This document shows, in pieces, positions 15,101 through 26,998 of a stretch of 64,000 nucleotides of DNA. Position 1 is the first letter of the stretch; each line of letters starts with the position of its first letter. The notes beneath the pieces are model-generated. The model was not told the origin of the DNA, ran no database searches, and worked only from the letters and a program-made list of their open reading frames with translations. Made by a program: the position numbers and the translations under genes. Source of the DNA: Streptomyces alfalfae (GTDB lineage: Bacteria > Actinomycetota > Actinomycetes > Streptomycetales > Streptomycetaceae); assembly GCF_004127445.1 (NCBI RefSeq), contig NZ_QEXM01000012.1, positions 124,001 through 188,000 on the forward strand, given 5' to 3'.

Positions 15101-18100
15101 CAGTTCGGCCAGCACGAGTTCGGCCAGTTCACGGGCGGAGGGGGAGCCGGTGTGCGTGAGCACGCTGAGCCGGATGCCGGGGTGCTCCTGGCCGATGGAG
15201 CGGGCGAACCCGTCCACCGCGGCGTGCGCCGCCCCTGTGGCCCCGGCCCGGTCCTCGCGGACGAACAGGTAGCGCAGCGGCCCGCCGCGGTCCGCGACGC
15301 GTGCGCGGCACACGTCGAGGGCGGTGTGGAATCCCTCGCGCAGCGCCGCGTCGAGCCCGGCGCCGGGCTCCGCCCCGGCGAGGTGGACGAGGTGCGAGGC
15401 ACGCGACCGGTCACCGACGACGACGGTCAGCTCCGGTGCGAGCACGGCGAGTTCCGCGCGCAGGGACTCGGCCCGGCCGTCCCCGCTGTCGATGACGGAC
15501 AGCAGCTCGACCGCCGGCACGGCGTCCGCGGCGGCCGGCGCCTCCTGCCAGTACGGCTCGAAGGCGAGCACATCGCGCTCGGCGGCCCCGGTCGAGGCGC
15601 GCCCCGCGTCCGGCACGGCCCGCAGCGTGAACCGCTCGACGCGCGCGAGGACGCTGCCGTCGGCGGCGGTCAGGCTGATGTCGAAGACCTGGGTGCCGGC
15701 CCGTCCCTCCACCGCCACGACGTGGGCGAGGCATGCGGCGGGCAGTTCACCGAAGAGGCGTACGGAACCGATCGAGTACGGCAGGTGCGCCGTCGAGCCC
15801 CGCACCAGACGGCCCGCGGCCTGGAGGGCCCCGTCGAGCAGCGAGGGGTGGAACCGGTGGTCGCCGACCTCGGGGCGGCGCAGCCGCGCCAGGGCCTCGC
15901 CGTCGCCGAGGGCCAGCTCCTCGATGACCCGGAAGGCGGGGCCGTACCGGAAGCCGAGGTCCGCGAAGTAGGCGTAGCAGTCCTCGCGGGTCCTGCGCTC
16001 GCCGCAGCGGGCGCGTACGGCGGCCGGGTCGATCGGCGCGGGCGCGGCGTCCCGCCCGCTTCCGTCCTGCCCGAACACCAGGCGGCCCCTGGCGTGCGGG
16101 CGCTCGCCCGTGATCTCGAAGTCCCCGGAGGGCGCGACGGTCACCCGGAGGTCGCGTGTGTGGCCGGGCGGGAGCGTGACGGGCGCGGCCCAGACGATCT
16201 CGTCGACGCGCCGCACCGGGGCGGTGCCGTGGGCGCGCTCGCCGGCGAGCCGGGCCATCTCCAGGCAGATGACGCCGGGGAGGACGAGTTCGTCGCCGAC
16301 CCGGTGGTCGGCGAGGTAGAACTCCGAGCCGGTGAGGTGCTTGGTGAAGGCGGTCTCATCGAACGTCGAGACGTTCGCGTCGAGCAGGTCGGACGACGCG
16401 GGGCGCGGGGCGGAGCCGGTCGCGGCCTGGGGCGCCGCGTCGATCCAGTGCCGCGTCGGCTCGAACGGGTACGTCGGCAGGCCGATGCGGCGCCCTCGCG
16501 GCAGCCACGACCAGTCCACGTCCGCCCCGTCGGTCCACAGCCGGGCGAGGGATTCGAGGTCGCCCTCGGCGGACAGGGCCCGTGCGAACTCCCGCCAGGC
16601 GTTGCCGCGCGTGGCGGCGGCGCGGCGCTGGCCCGCGGTGATCCGGGCGCGCAGCGCGCCCTCCGGGGTGCGGCCATCGGCGCAGGCGTCGAGGCGGGCG
16701 AGGAGTTCGGCACGGCCGCGGGCCACGAAGGCGAGCCGTTCGTCCATGGCCTCGCGGCCGACGCGCAGGGTGTGGGCGATGTCGGCGGGCGCGGGCTCGA
16801 CGGCGCGTACGTGGGCGGCGAGCCGCCCGGCCTGCGCCCGCAGGGCCCGGTCGGTCCGCGCCGACAGGATGTACAGCTCCGCGTCGGCGCTGTCCTCGGC
16901 GGGCGCGGCGTCCGGCCCCGCGGGGGCCTCCTCGATGACGACGTGGGCGTTGGCGCCGCCGAAGCCGAAGGAGCTGACGCCCGCGCGGCGCGGCAGCGCC
17001 GAGCCGTCGCCGGCGAGCGGCGCGGGCCAGGGGCGGGTGGTGTCGACGATCTCGAAGGGGCCGCCGTCCAGGTCGAGATACGGGTTGCGCTCGCGGAAGT
17101 GCAGGCTGGCCGGGATGGTCCGGTGGCGCAGCGCGAGGACCACCTTGAGGAGTCCGGCGATGCCCGCGGCGGCCTCCAGGTGACCGATGTTGGTCTTCAC
17201 CGAGCCGATGCCGCAGTGCGCGCGCCCGGCCGCCCCCGCCCCGCCGTTCCGGCCGGCACCGCCGTCCCGGCCGTCCTCGCAGCCGAGCCGTTCGAACGCC
17301 TCGGTCAGGCCGCTGATCTCGATGGGGTCGCCGAGGGCCGTGCCGGTGCCGTGCGCCTCGATGTAGCCGACCGTACGGGGGTCCACTCCTGCCGCACGGT
17401 ACGCCTCGACGAGGAGTTCGGCCTGGGCGGTGGGGTTGGGCGAGGTGAGCGAGGTGGTCCGGCCGCCGTGGTTGACGGCGACGGCCTTGATCACCGCGGC
17501 CACGCGGTCGCCGTCGCGGCGGGCCTCCGCGTGGTCCTTGAGCACGACGACGCCGACGCCCTCACCCCGCACATAGCCGTTGGCCGAGGCGTCGAAGGCC
17601 TTGCACCGGCCGTCCTCGCTGAGCATCTCGTTGCGGCTCAGGGCGTCGTAGAGCCGGGGGTCGAGGATGAGGCTGACGCCGCCCGCGATCGCGAGGTCGC
17701 AGTCGCCGTCGCGCAGCGCGCCGACGGCCTGGTGGACGGCGGTGAGCGAGCTGGAGCAGGCGGTGTCGACCGCGACGCTGGGCCCGCGCAGGTCGAGCAG
17801 GTACGAGACGCGGTTCGGAATGACCGACAGCGCGGCCCCGGTGAGCGTGTGCGCCTCTGCCGACCTGCCGCCGGCGCGCTGCACCTCGGCGTAGTCGGAG
17901 TTGGTGGTGCCGATGAAGACGCCGACGCGCTTGCCCGCGAGGTCGCTCACGCGGTACCCCGCGTCCTCGACGGCCGTCCACACCACTTCGAGGAGCAGCC
18001 GCTGCTGCGGGTCCATCAGCTCGGCCTCGCGCGGCGAGATGCCGAAGAAGGCGGCGTCGAAGCGGTCCACGCCGGGGACGAAGCCGCCCCAGCGGGACCG

Positions 18101-21100
18101 GGAGGCGCCGGTGTGCGCCCGCCAGTCCCAGCGGTCGCCGGGGATCTCGGTGACGAGGTCCCTGCCCTGCTCCAGGTGGTCCCAGAACTCCGCGAGGTCG
18201 GCGGAGCCGGGGAACCGCCCGGCCATGCCGACGACGGCCACGTCACCGCCGCGAGGGGCGGGGCGGCTCTCGGCGAGGGCGGGTTCCACGGTGCTCGCGG
18301 CCTCCGCCGTCCTCGCGGCTTCCGCGGTCCTCACGGCTTCCACCGGCCCCTCGGCCTCCGCCGGCTCCTCGGCATCGGCGTCCCCGAGAACCTCGCCCAG
18401 GTGCGCGGCGACCGCGGCGACGGTCGGATGCCGGTAGAACAGCGTGGGCAGGACCTCGATCCCGTACCGCTCGCTGACGCGCGTGCTCAGCGCGGTGAAG
18501 CTGATCGAGTTCATGCCGAGCTGCCCGAGCGGCACGTCGGCGGGGACGTCTTCGGGGTTGGCGCCGAGGATGTCGGCGATGACGCCGGTCAGCTCGGGCA
18601 CGCGAGCGGCCGCGGTGCGGGCCGCGTGGTCCGCCCGTACCGGGCCGGAGGCGTTCGTCCGGCGCTCGGGCTCACCGCCCGCGCCCCGGGGACCGTCCGC
18701 CGCCCCTCCGCGCAGTTCCGCCAGCGACGCCCCGGCGAGGCGTCCGCGGTCCACCTTGCCGTTGAGCGTCTGCGGCAGCGAGGCCAGCTCCACCACGACG
18801 TCGGGGACCATGTGCGCGGGCAGCCGGCGGGCCAGCGCCTCGCGGCGCGGGGTGTCGGCGCCCTCGTCGAGGACGAGGAAGGCGTGCAGGACGTTGTCGC
18901 CGCCGACCCGCCGCGCGACCACGGCGGCCTCGCGGACGCCGTCCTGGGCCCGCAGCACGGCCTCGACCTCGCCGGGCTCGATCCGGAAGCCGCGCACCTT
19001 CACCTGGGCGTCCAGCCTGCCCAGGTACTCGATGCGGCCGTCGGGCAGCTCGCGCACCAGGTCGCCCGTGCGGTAGCGGCGCTCACCGTCCAGGGTGACG
19101 AACCGTTCGGCGGTGAGTTCGGGGCGGCCCAGATAGCCGGTGGCGAGGCCCGCGCCGCCGATGTACAGCTCTCCGGGGACCCCGGGCGGTACCGCCCTGC
19201 CCCGCGCGTCGAGGACGTACAGGCCGGTGTTGGCGATGGGGCGGCCGATGGTGACGCGCTCGCCGGGGGCGAGGCGGCACACGGCCGACCAGACGGTGGT
19301 CTCGGTCGGCCCGAACATGTTCCACACCTGGCCCGCGCGGGCGAGCAGCTGCTCCGCGGTGTCCTGGTCCAGGGCCTCTCCCCCGCACAGCGCCTTCAGC
19401 CCCGGTGTGCCCGTCCAGCCCGCCGCGAGCAGCATCTTCCACGTCGCCGGGGTCGCCTGGACGACCGTGGCGGGGCTGGAGTCGAGGAGCCTGCGCAGCA
19501 GGACGCCGTCCCGTGCGACCTCCGCGGGCACGATCTCGACCCGGCCGCCGGTGATCAGCGGCAGGAACAGTTCGAGCGCGGCGATGTCGAAGCAGACGGT
19601 CGTGAGCGCGAGCAGATGGTCCTCGGCCGTCAGACCGGGCTCCTCCGCCATGGACAGGAGCAGGTTGGCCAGCGCCCGGTGCGGCACCTGGACGCCCTTG
19701 GGGCGGCCGGTCGACCCCGAGGTGTAGATCACGTACGCGGTGTCGTCCGGGCCGGGCACGGCGAGTCCGCCCGCCTCCGGACCGCCCGCGGGCTCGTCGT
19801 CTGCGTCGATCGCGAGGACCGGCGCGCCCAGGTCGGCGCGGGCGTCCGAAGCCGCGATCACCAGGTGGAGTCCGGCGTCCTCGGCCATGTACCGCAGCCG
19901 CTCGGCCGGGTAGTCGGGGTCCAGCGGGACGTACGCGCCGCCCGCGGCCAGGACGCCGAGCAGGGCGACGAGCATGTCGGCGGACCGGTCGACGAGCACG
20001 CCGACGTTGCGTCCCCGCGCCACACCCCGTCCCCGCAGGCGTGCGGCCAACGCGGTCACCCGCGCGTCCAGTTCGCGGTAGGTCAGCGTGGCGCCGCGGT
20101 CGGTCACCGCCACGGCGTCGGGGGTGCGGCGGACCTGTTCGGCGAGGAGCGCGGGCAGCACCCGGCCGTCGGGGATGTCGCGCCGCGTGAGCCGCTGCCG
20201 CTCCCGGGCGCGGGCCGTGTCCTCGGCGCTCCGCAGGGACAGCTCGCCGAGGCCGCGGTCGGGGGTGGCGAGGGCCGAGTCGAGCAGCAGGCAGAAGTGT
20301 TCGCCGAGCCTGCGCACGGTGTCCTCGTCGAAGAGGTCCGGGTTGTACTTCAGGCAGTAGCGGGCGCCCTCGGGCTCCTCGACGACCTCCAGGGTGAGGT
20401 CGAACTCCCCCTCTTGGTGGACGCCGTGGAACACACCGGCGACCGGGCGTACGTCGGTGTCGTCCTCGACCCAGTTCTGGAAGTAGAAGGCGGTGTCGAA
20501 CAGGCGCGAGGCCCGCAGCTCCTCAGCGAGGCTGAACAGCGGGTAGTCGCTGTGCTCCAGGGCCTCCAGGGTGGTGTCCCGCACCTCGCGCAGCAGGCCG
20601 CGGAAGTCCTGGCCGTCGGCGATGTCGTGCTTGAGGACGACCATGTTCATGAAGTAGCCGAGGACGTCGGCGTAGCGGGCGGAGGGCCGTCCGGCGACCG
20701 GGGTGCCGATGAGGATGCGGTCCTGCTGGGAGTAGCGGTGCAGGAGTGTCGTGTAGACGGTGAGGAGGACCGCGAAGAGGGAGGTCCGCTCGTCGCCCGC
20801 GAGTCGCCGCGCCGCCCGGACACGTGCCGCGTCCAGGCGCCCCTCGACGGAGGCGCCCCGGTAGCTGGGCGCCGCCGGGCGGGGCCGGTCGAAGGGGAGG
20901 TGCAGCGCGGGCAGGTCGCCGGAGAGCCGGCGCAGCCAGTACGCGCGCAGCCGCTCGCCGCGTTCCGAGCCGAGCAGCTCCTTCTGCTGGTCGACGAAGT
21001 CGGCGAAGGTGGCGGGCGGTTCGGCGGCGGGCGCCTGTCCTCGGTAGAACGCGGACAGCTCGCGCAGGAAGACGGCGATGGAGAGGCCGTCGAAGACGAT

Positions 21101-24100
21101 GTGGTGGAAGGTGAGCAGCAGCACCTGCCGGGCGTCGGCGAGGGTGAAGAGGGTGACCCGCAGCAGGGGCCCGCGCGCCAGGTCGAACGGTTCGCGGGCA
21201 CACTCCCTGGCCGCCTCGCGCACGGCGTCCTCGGACACCGTGTCCAGCGCGCGCTTGGTGAACGCGAGTGGCTGGTGCGGCTCCACGATCTGGTGGTCGC
21301 CGTCGAGGCGGGCGCGGAGCTGGGGGTGGCGGTCCACCATGGACCGCAGTGCCTCGCGGAGGGCGGCCGGGTCGGTCTCCGGTTCCAGCCAGAACGCGAG
21401 CGGCAGGTTGTAGGCGTACGTGCCGGGGGCCGTCTGCTCGATGACGCTCAGCGCACGCTGCCCGGCCGACAGGGGGAAGCGGACCGGCGCCGCCGGGGCG
21501 GTGTGCTCGCTCACGGCACCGGTCAGGCCGCCGATGTGGTCGCTCAGCTCGCGCAGGGTGGCGTGCTCCAGCAGGTCGCTCAGCCGCAGCCGGACGCCGA
21601 GGTCCTCCTCGATCACGGTGGCGATCTTCATGCCGCTCAGCGAGTCGAAGCCGTAGTCCGCGAGGGCCCGGTCGGGGTCGACGGGCTCGTCCAGTTTGAG
21701 GGTGGCCGTCACGATGCCGCGCAGCCGGTCCAGCGGGCCGTGGCCGGAGGGGGTGGCCACGGCGGGCAACGCGGCCTTCCCGGACGAGGCCGCCGGTGCG
21801 CGGTGGCCGGTGTCCGCGTTCACGCCGATGATCACGTGCTGGCCGAGGTGGGCGCCCCGGTCGAGGACCAGGGCGTCGGCGAAGCCCTCCTCCAGGAGGA
21901 GCCGCTGCCAGGTCTGCGCGGTGGCCAGGGGCGCGTCCTTGATGCGGAGCGCCTCGTCGGTGAAGGCCCACCAGCCGTCGAGGACACCGCCGGTGACGGT
22001 GATGCTGCTGCGGATCGCGGTCAGTTCGTTGAGGACGAGCCTGCCGCCGGGGCGCAGGAGCTCCCGCGCCTTGCGCAGGGTGGCGCGCAGGTCGCCGGTG
22101 GCGTGCACGACGTTGGTCGCCACGACGATGTCGACGCTGCCGGGGGTGTATCCCTGGTCCGCCAGGTCCCGTTCCAGGTTGAGCGTACGGAACCGGGTGA
22201 ACGGGTGGCGCGTGCCGAACCGCTGCTCGGCGCTGTCGAGGAACTGCGGCGAGATGTCGGTGAAGACGTACTCCGCGCGGTCGGCCCAGGTGGCGAGGGC
22301 GGGCAGCACGCGCTCAGTGGTCGCTCCGGTGCCCGCGCCGAACTCGACGACGCGCAACCGCTCGCCCGCCGCCAGTTCGTCGACGCGCTGCCGGGCGTGG
22401 TCGGTGACCGCTTCGGCGACGAGTTCGTTGAGGGAGTCGGTGAGCGGGTTGCCCCGGTAGAAGTCCTGGACGAGGTCCATCGACGCGTTCGGGAACATGA
22501 TCTCGGTCGCGCCGGTCTCACCGCGCAGCACCTGCGGGTAGCTCCGCAGGAAGAGGCGGGTCAGCTCCACCGTGGCCCTGATGTCCGGGTGGTCGGCCGC
22601 GATCCGGTCGAGCTCGCGCTCGGCGTGCTCGATGCCGGTGTCCGCGTCGGCGGCCCCGGCCACGTCCGGGTGCGCGCCCCCGTTCCCGGCCGCGGGCGCG
22701 TCGGCGGCCAGGACCTCCACCGTGTCGCCGCGTACGGTCAGATGCCCGGCGTCGGCGAGGATGTTGAGCAGCGCCGCGTGCAGCCTGTGGTACTTGGGCA
22801 CGATGCCGAGCCGGTCCGCGAGCGCCGTGACGCTGTCGCGCTCGCCCTGCCGGGTGAAGGCGCCCATCCGCCGGTAGACGCCGAGCAGCGCCCCGTCGCA
22901 GAGCGCGGACAGGCGGTCGTAGCCCTCGATGACGGCGTCGGCGCCCGGCCCGGCCGGTGCGGGCGCGGTGAACCGCTCGCCGAGCGGGGAAGCCCGGTGG
23001 CCGAGGGCGGCCAGGGCCCGCAGGTCGGCGCGGATCGGCATGACCTGGACGGGCCCGCAGGACAGCACCCGCTCCAGGCAGTCGAGTCCTTCGCGCACGC
23101 CGAACTCGGCGACGCCCGTCCTGCGGAACACCTCCTGCAGCCCGGGCTGCGCCCCGGAGCCGACGCGCCCCCAGTAGCCCCAGTTCACCACCCGGACGGG
23201 GTACGGGAGCCGGGTCGCGAGGTGGCGTCCGTAGGCGTCGAGGAAGGAACTGGCCGCGACGTAGGCGGCGTTGCCCGCCGCGCTGACGAAGGAGCCGACC
23301 GAGCTGAAGAGGGCCAGGAAGTCCAGGGGCTCGTCGCCCAGCGCCTCCATGAGCGCGAGGGCGCCGTCGACCTTGGCGGCGAGGGCCGCCCGCAGCTCGG
23401 GTTCGGTGAGTTCGGCGATGGTGCTGGCGTTGAACGTCATGGCCGCGTGGAAGACGCCGTGCGGTGCGCCGAACCGCCGCTTGGCCTCGGCGACGGCGGC
23501 GGCCAGCGCCGCGGGGTCGGAGGCGTCCGCCCGCAGGTGCAGCAGCTGTCCCCCGGCCTCACGCACGCGCTCGGCGGTGGCCCGCTGTTCGGCGTCGAGT
23601 TCGCCGCGGCTGATCCACACGACGCGGGCGCGGTGCCGCTGGGCCAGTTCCTCGGAGAGGGCGCGGCCGATGCCGCCGCTGCCACCGACCATGAGGTAGA
23701 CGCCGCCGGTGCGGTAGGGCGGGCGGTGCGGGGCGGGCACGGGAGTGCGCACGAGCTGTCGTACGTGGCGGCGGCCCGCCCGCAGCAGGACGGCGCGCCC
23801 GGCGGGGTGCGGGGGCTCGGCGAGGAGTGCGGGCATGGCGTCCGCGGGTTCGGCGCCCTCGATGTCGACGCAGGTGATGTCGAGGTGGGGGCATTCGGCG
23901 GCGAGGACCTGGGCGTAGCCGAGGATGCCCGCCGCGTGGGGGTTGTCGTCGTGGGCGCCGGCGGTGACCACGGTGATCCGGGGGCCGGCGCCATGGGTGC
24001 GGAAGAGGGCGAGGACGCCGTCGCGCAGGGCGGCTTCGAGGCTGTGGGGCCGGCGCAGTCCGCCGAGGTGGTACAGGTGCCGCACGGGCCGGGCGAGCAG

Positions 24101-26605
24101 TCCGGCCGGGTCCTCGCGGTCGAGGCGGAGGAGGCGGGCGCCGGGGTGGTGGCGGAGTAACGCCTCGGCGAGCGCGTCGGGTTCGCCTGCGGTGAGGACG
24201 GCCACCTCGTGGCCCGGGGTGGCGCCGGGACTGTCGGCGGTGCGGTGCGCGGGCCCGGGAAGCTCCCCCGGGCACCAGACGGGCTGGTAGAAGCCCAGCT
24301 CCGGGATGTCGTCGCGCGGCTCCGCCACGGCCGGCGGCGCGGCTTCGGCGGAGGCGGGTAGGGATTCCCTCGCGGAGGTGCGTATGGGGCCGGTGGCTAT
24401 GGGCTCGGCCCGTATCTCCTCTGGCGGCGGCCCCGTGTGCCCCGTAGGTGTGGAGGCGTCGCCTACGGCCCCCGCCACCCGCGAGGGCCCCGGTATCCAG
24501 TAGCGCTTGCGGGCGAACGGGTAGGTGGGCAGGCCGATGCGGCGGGCACCGCTGTCGGGCCACCGGGCCGCGGCGCCCTGGGTCCACAGCCGGGCGGCCT
24601 CGGTCAGGTCGCTGTCGGAGAGGGCGCGCGTGAGCCGGTCGGCCGCGTCGGCGGCCAGCAAGCGGCGACCGCGGGAGGCGTCGTTCAGCGCGATGCCGCT
24701 CTCCACGCCGTCCGCGACGTCCCGCAACACCGAGCGCGCGTGCGCCAGCTCGCGTGCCGGGAAGGCGAGGCGGACGTCGAGCTGCTCCCTGCCGACGCGC
24801 AGTGTGTGCGCGACGTCGGCGAGGGACGGCGCGGACCCGTCGCGGGCCAGTTCCCGCAGGGTGGTCCTGCCGGAGACGGTCGTCGCCAGGCCGAGGCGCT
24901 CGCTGAGCCCGGTCAGTTCGGCGGCGCCGAGGCCGTACTCGGCGAGTTCGAGGTCGGCGTCGAGGTCGTGCGGCAGGACCCGGAGGACGTCGGCGGCCAC
25001 CCGGACGCACTCGTCGAGCGTCCGCCCCGTGACCGGCTGCCGGTCGAGGAAGTCGGCGAGGTCGCGGGCGTAGGCCCGCAGCCGCTCCTCGCTCAGCGCG
25101 GACAGGACGATCAGTTCCTCCCGCGGCTCCTCCCGCCGTTCCTCGCGCGCACCGCCGCGCGCGGGCGTGCCGCGGCCGTCCGAGGGGGCCACGTACTCCT
25201 CGACGATCAGGTGGGCGTTGGCGCCGCCGCCGCCGAAGGAGCTGATGCCGGCCCTGCGCGGCCCTTCCGTCTCCCGCCCGTCCCGGTCGCGCAGCACGGG
25301 GCGGCGCCAGGGCGCGGCCTCCTGCTGTACGTGGAAGGGGGTGCCGGTCAGGTCGATGTCGGGGTTCAGCTCCGCCGAGTGCAGGGACGGTGGCAGGACG
25401 CCGTGCTTGAGCTGCATCAGCACCTTGGTCAGGCCCGCGATGCCGGCCGCCGACTCCAGGTGCCCGATGTTGGACTTGAGGGAGCCGACGGCGCAACCGC
25501 CCGGCGCGACGTGCCCGTCGGCGTCCGCACGGAAGGCCTCGCGCAGTCCGGCGATCTCGATGGGGTCGCCGAGGGGGGTGCCGGTGCCGTGCGCCTCCAC
25601 GTAGCCGACGGTGTGCGGTGCGACGCCGGCCCGGCGCAGGGCCGCGGTGATCACCTCGGCCTGGGCGGTGGGGTTCGGCACGGTGTAGCCGCTGGTCTTG
25701 CCGCCCGCGTTGATCGCCGACCCCTTGAGCACCGCGTAGACGCGGTCGCCGTCGGCCTCCGCCGCCCGCAGGGGCTTGAGCAGGACGGCGCCGACCCCTT
25801 CGCCGTCGACGAAGCCGTCCGCGTGGGCGCCGAAGCTGCGGCACATGTCGCCGCGGGAGATCATCTGCCGGTCGGCCAGCATCCGCAGGTGCATGGGGTG
25901 CAGGACGAGGTTGACGCCGCCGGCGATCGCCGTGGCGCACTCGCCGCGGCGCAGGCTCTCGCAGGCCAGGTGAATGGCGGTCAGCGACGCGGAGCACGCG
26001 GTGTCGACGGTCAGGCTCGGTCCGCGCAGGTCGAGGACGTACGAGACCCGGTTGGCGATCGACCAGTGGGCGGAGCGCGCGTGCGTGTGCTCACCGAAGG
26101 CGCTGCTGTGCCCCGCGAGCCATTCGTAGTCGTTGTTCATCACCCCGGCGAACACGCCCACCGCGTCGTGCTCGCCGAGCCCGCGCGGGCGGTACCCCGC
26201 GTCCTCGATGCTCGCCCAGGCGGTCTCCAGGAAGAGGCGCTCCTGGGGGTCCATCTCCTCGGCGTCGGAGGGGGAGATCTGGAAGAGCAGCGGGTCGAAC
26301 TTGTCGACGTCGTCGAGCCAGCCGCCCCACTTGCTGTACGCGCGGCCGTCCTTGCCGTCCGGGTGGTAGTGCGCGTCCACGTCCCAGCGGTCCGGGGGCA
26401 CCTCGCTGACGCAGTTGCGGCCCTCGACGACGTTGCGCCACAGCTCGTCCGGTGTCCGTGCCCCCGGGTAGCGCCCCGCGAGGCCGATGACCGCGACGTC
26501 CTCGGTGGGGCGTCTCGGCGCGGTGGCGGGAGCGGCCTGGTGCCGTACGGATGCCAGCAGCTTCAGGAGAAGAGCACGCTTGTCGTCCATAGACCTTCGT
26601 CTCAT
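3131..26605 (-). CDS. trans-AT hybrid PKS-NRPS megasynthase, oxazolomycin-type (OzmH-like)
   Basis: 7,824-residue cytosolic assembly-line enzyme. Domain order with approximate residues: KS1 34-467, KR 780-1190, C-methyltransferase 1250-1600, ACP 1653, C 1706-2110, A 2150-2625, PCP 2699, KS2 2786-3225, DH 3410-3680, KR 3690-4100, ACP 4161, KS3 4247-4680, DH* 4840-5010, ACP 5129, MT 5230-5570, KR 5580-6010, ACP 6076, KS4 6189-6590, KS5 6619-7033, KR 7200-7660, ACP 7714, then a C-terminal docking helix. No module has an AT, the hallmark of trans-AT systems. The A-domain pocket reads D-I-L-Q-L-G-M-V-W-K, a glycine code. The predicted output (2,2-dimethyl-3-hydroxyacyl, Gly amide, diene, beta-hydroxy) fits the core of oxazolomycins. 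The first ATG has AAGG seven bases upstream; ATG at 26590 is an alternative start. Leu816 is a TTA codon. The gene ends in an ATGA overlap with the next PKS. The product family is inferred, not proved. Confidence 0.97.
3340..8040 (-). other. module E of megasynthase: tandem KS0-KS5, KR, ACP
   Basis: KS4 keeps its Cys (VDTACSSAL, near residue 6343) and GH, but HGTGT is NAAGS near 6478, so it should be a non-elongating KS0. It is followed, about 30 residues later and with no carrier or docking linker, by the complete KS5 (VDTLCSSSL, HGTGT). The KR retains Ser and Tyr, but YAAGI lacks the Asn, and no Asp fingerprint is seen. The ACP carries GVDSI. Predicted output is one round of extension giving a beta-hydroxy group. 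Confidence 0.85.
8240..13862 (-). other. module D of megasynthase: KS3-DH*-ACP-MT-KR-ACP
   Basis: A bipartite module with two ACPs. KS3 is intact (DTMCSSSL, HGTGT, TIGH). The DH-like domain keeps the His (HRVQGRSLLP, near residue 4850), but the second motif reads HPALLLAGA near 4997, so the catalytic Asp is Leu. The first ACP has GLESA. An MT (EVGAGTGGTT) and an intact KR (YAMAN, with an Asp fingerprint in VDRDN) follow, then a second ACP with GTDSI. Predicted output is a methyl-branched unit. If dehydration occurs, another DH must supply it, or this DH* works by an altered mechanism. Confidence 0.82.
14010..18247 (-). other. module C of megasynthase: KS2-DH-KR-ACP
   Basis: KS2 is complete (VDTACSSSL, HGTGT, NIGH). 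The DH has its catalytic His in an H-x8-P context (HRVGDELVLP, with the usual Gly one place early) and the Asp in HPSLLDGALQ, so it looks active. The KR has Lys, Ser and Tyr (DYAYAN) and an Asp just before Gly in TLRDG, the B-type mark that normally precedes an E double bond. The ACP carries GVDSL. Predicted output is an alkene two carbons beyond glycine. Confidence 0.87.
18385..21487 (-). other. module B of megasynthase: C-A(Gly)-PCP
   Basis: A single NRPS module inside the PKS. The condensation domain has HHIVFDG, the adenylation domain has YTSGSTGRPKG and NGKVDRG, and the PCP has GMNSI. Reading the ten pocket positions against GrsA gives D-I-L-Q-L-G-M-V-W-K, which is a glycine signature. 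The module forms an amide between the upstream acyl chain and glycine, leaving a glycyl thioester for the following KS. Confidence 0.87.
21530..26506 (-). other. module A of megasynthase: KS1-KR-MT-ACP
   Basis: KS1 has a full triad (VDTACSASL, HGTGT, NIGH). The KR has a GGSGGIG cofactor loop and a catalytic Tyr near residue 1114, but YVAAS where the Asn of YxxxN is usual; no Asp fingerprint is seen, which suggests A-type stereochemistry. The methyltransferase carries EFGAGTGATT, and the ACP carries GFDSL. KR plus C-MT predicts an alpha-methylated beta-hydroxy unit. A gem-dimethyl product, as in oxazolomycin and inthomycin, would need two methylations by this one MT. The post-KS linker holds an ACP-like insert without the serine (residues about 528-590). 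Confidence 0.85.
24158..24160 (-). promoter_or_regulatory. in-frame TTA leucine codon (Leu816 of the megasynthase)
   Basis: The coding strand reads GAG GCG TTA CTC CGC. In Streptomyces the UUA-reading tRNA is the product of bldA, so a TTA codon ties translation to developmental stage. I saw no other in-frame TTA in the window by eye. Losing this codon's translation would truncate the enzyme before its first KR. Confidence 0.9.
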
Positions 26606-26935
26606 CCGGGTGCCTTGCGGCTCGAATTAGGGCGGCCCACAGCACCGCACCACAATGCGGTGCGGTCCAAGGTGAACAATTCGTCAATCAGGGCTGAAGG
26701 GATTCAGCGCCGAGCGGGACCATCGGCTCGCGGTCGGCCTACATGAGACGGAACTCACGTGCGCGGGGAAAGGGCGCCCGCCGCTGCGGCGAGGCGTCGA
26801 TCAAGGGATTGACCGGATGAACTGTCACGGGGCCGACCGGGCAATGGGAATTGACGCGGGCGACGACTCCACTTGCATCACTGTCCGTAGGCATGCTCAG
26901 TGGTCGACCCCCCGTCAGCTTCATCGGTCAACCGG

Positions 26936-26965
26936 AATCTAACACTTGATATCCAGCAGCGGCAA
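26936..26965 (-). promoter_or_regulatory. possible promoter for the megasynthase
   Basis: On the minus strand TTGCCG (26965-26960) and TAGATT (26941-26936) are 18 bases apart, an acceptable sigma-70-like arrangement. It would start transcription near 26929 and leave a leader of about 320 bases. This rests on sequence likeness only. Confidence 0.28.
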
Positions 26966-26970
26966 CCATG

Positions 26971-26998
26971 TGATCATTCACGCTCCCACTACTGATCA
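26971..26998. promoter_or_regulatory. paired TGATCA sites, 22-bp spacing
   Basis: Two copies of the palindrome TGATCA start at 26971 and 26993, about two helical turns apart. Each is closely followed by CATTCA. They sit just upstream of the possible minus-strand promoter, so a dimeric regulator could bind both on one face. Nothing in the window identifies that regulator. Confidence 0.35.

Noticed and set aside
11105..24160. Very long open frame (4,351 codons) on the plus strand opposite the megasynthase
   Set aside because: It is the mirror of a real high-GC coding frame: stops are rare opposite third-position G/C, the translation has no recognisable domain, and the megasynthase motifs on the minus strand are unmistakable.
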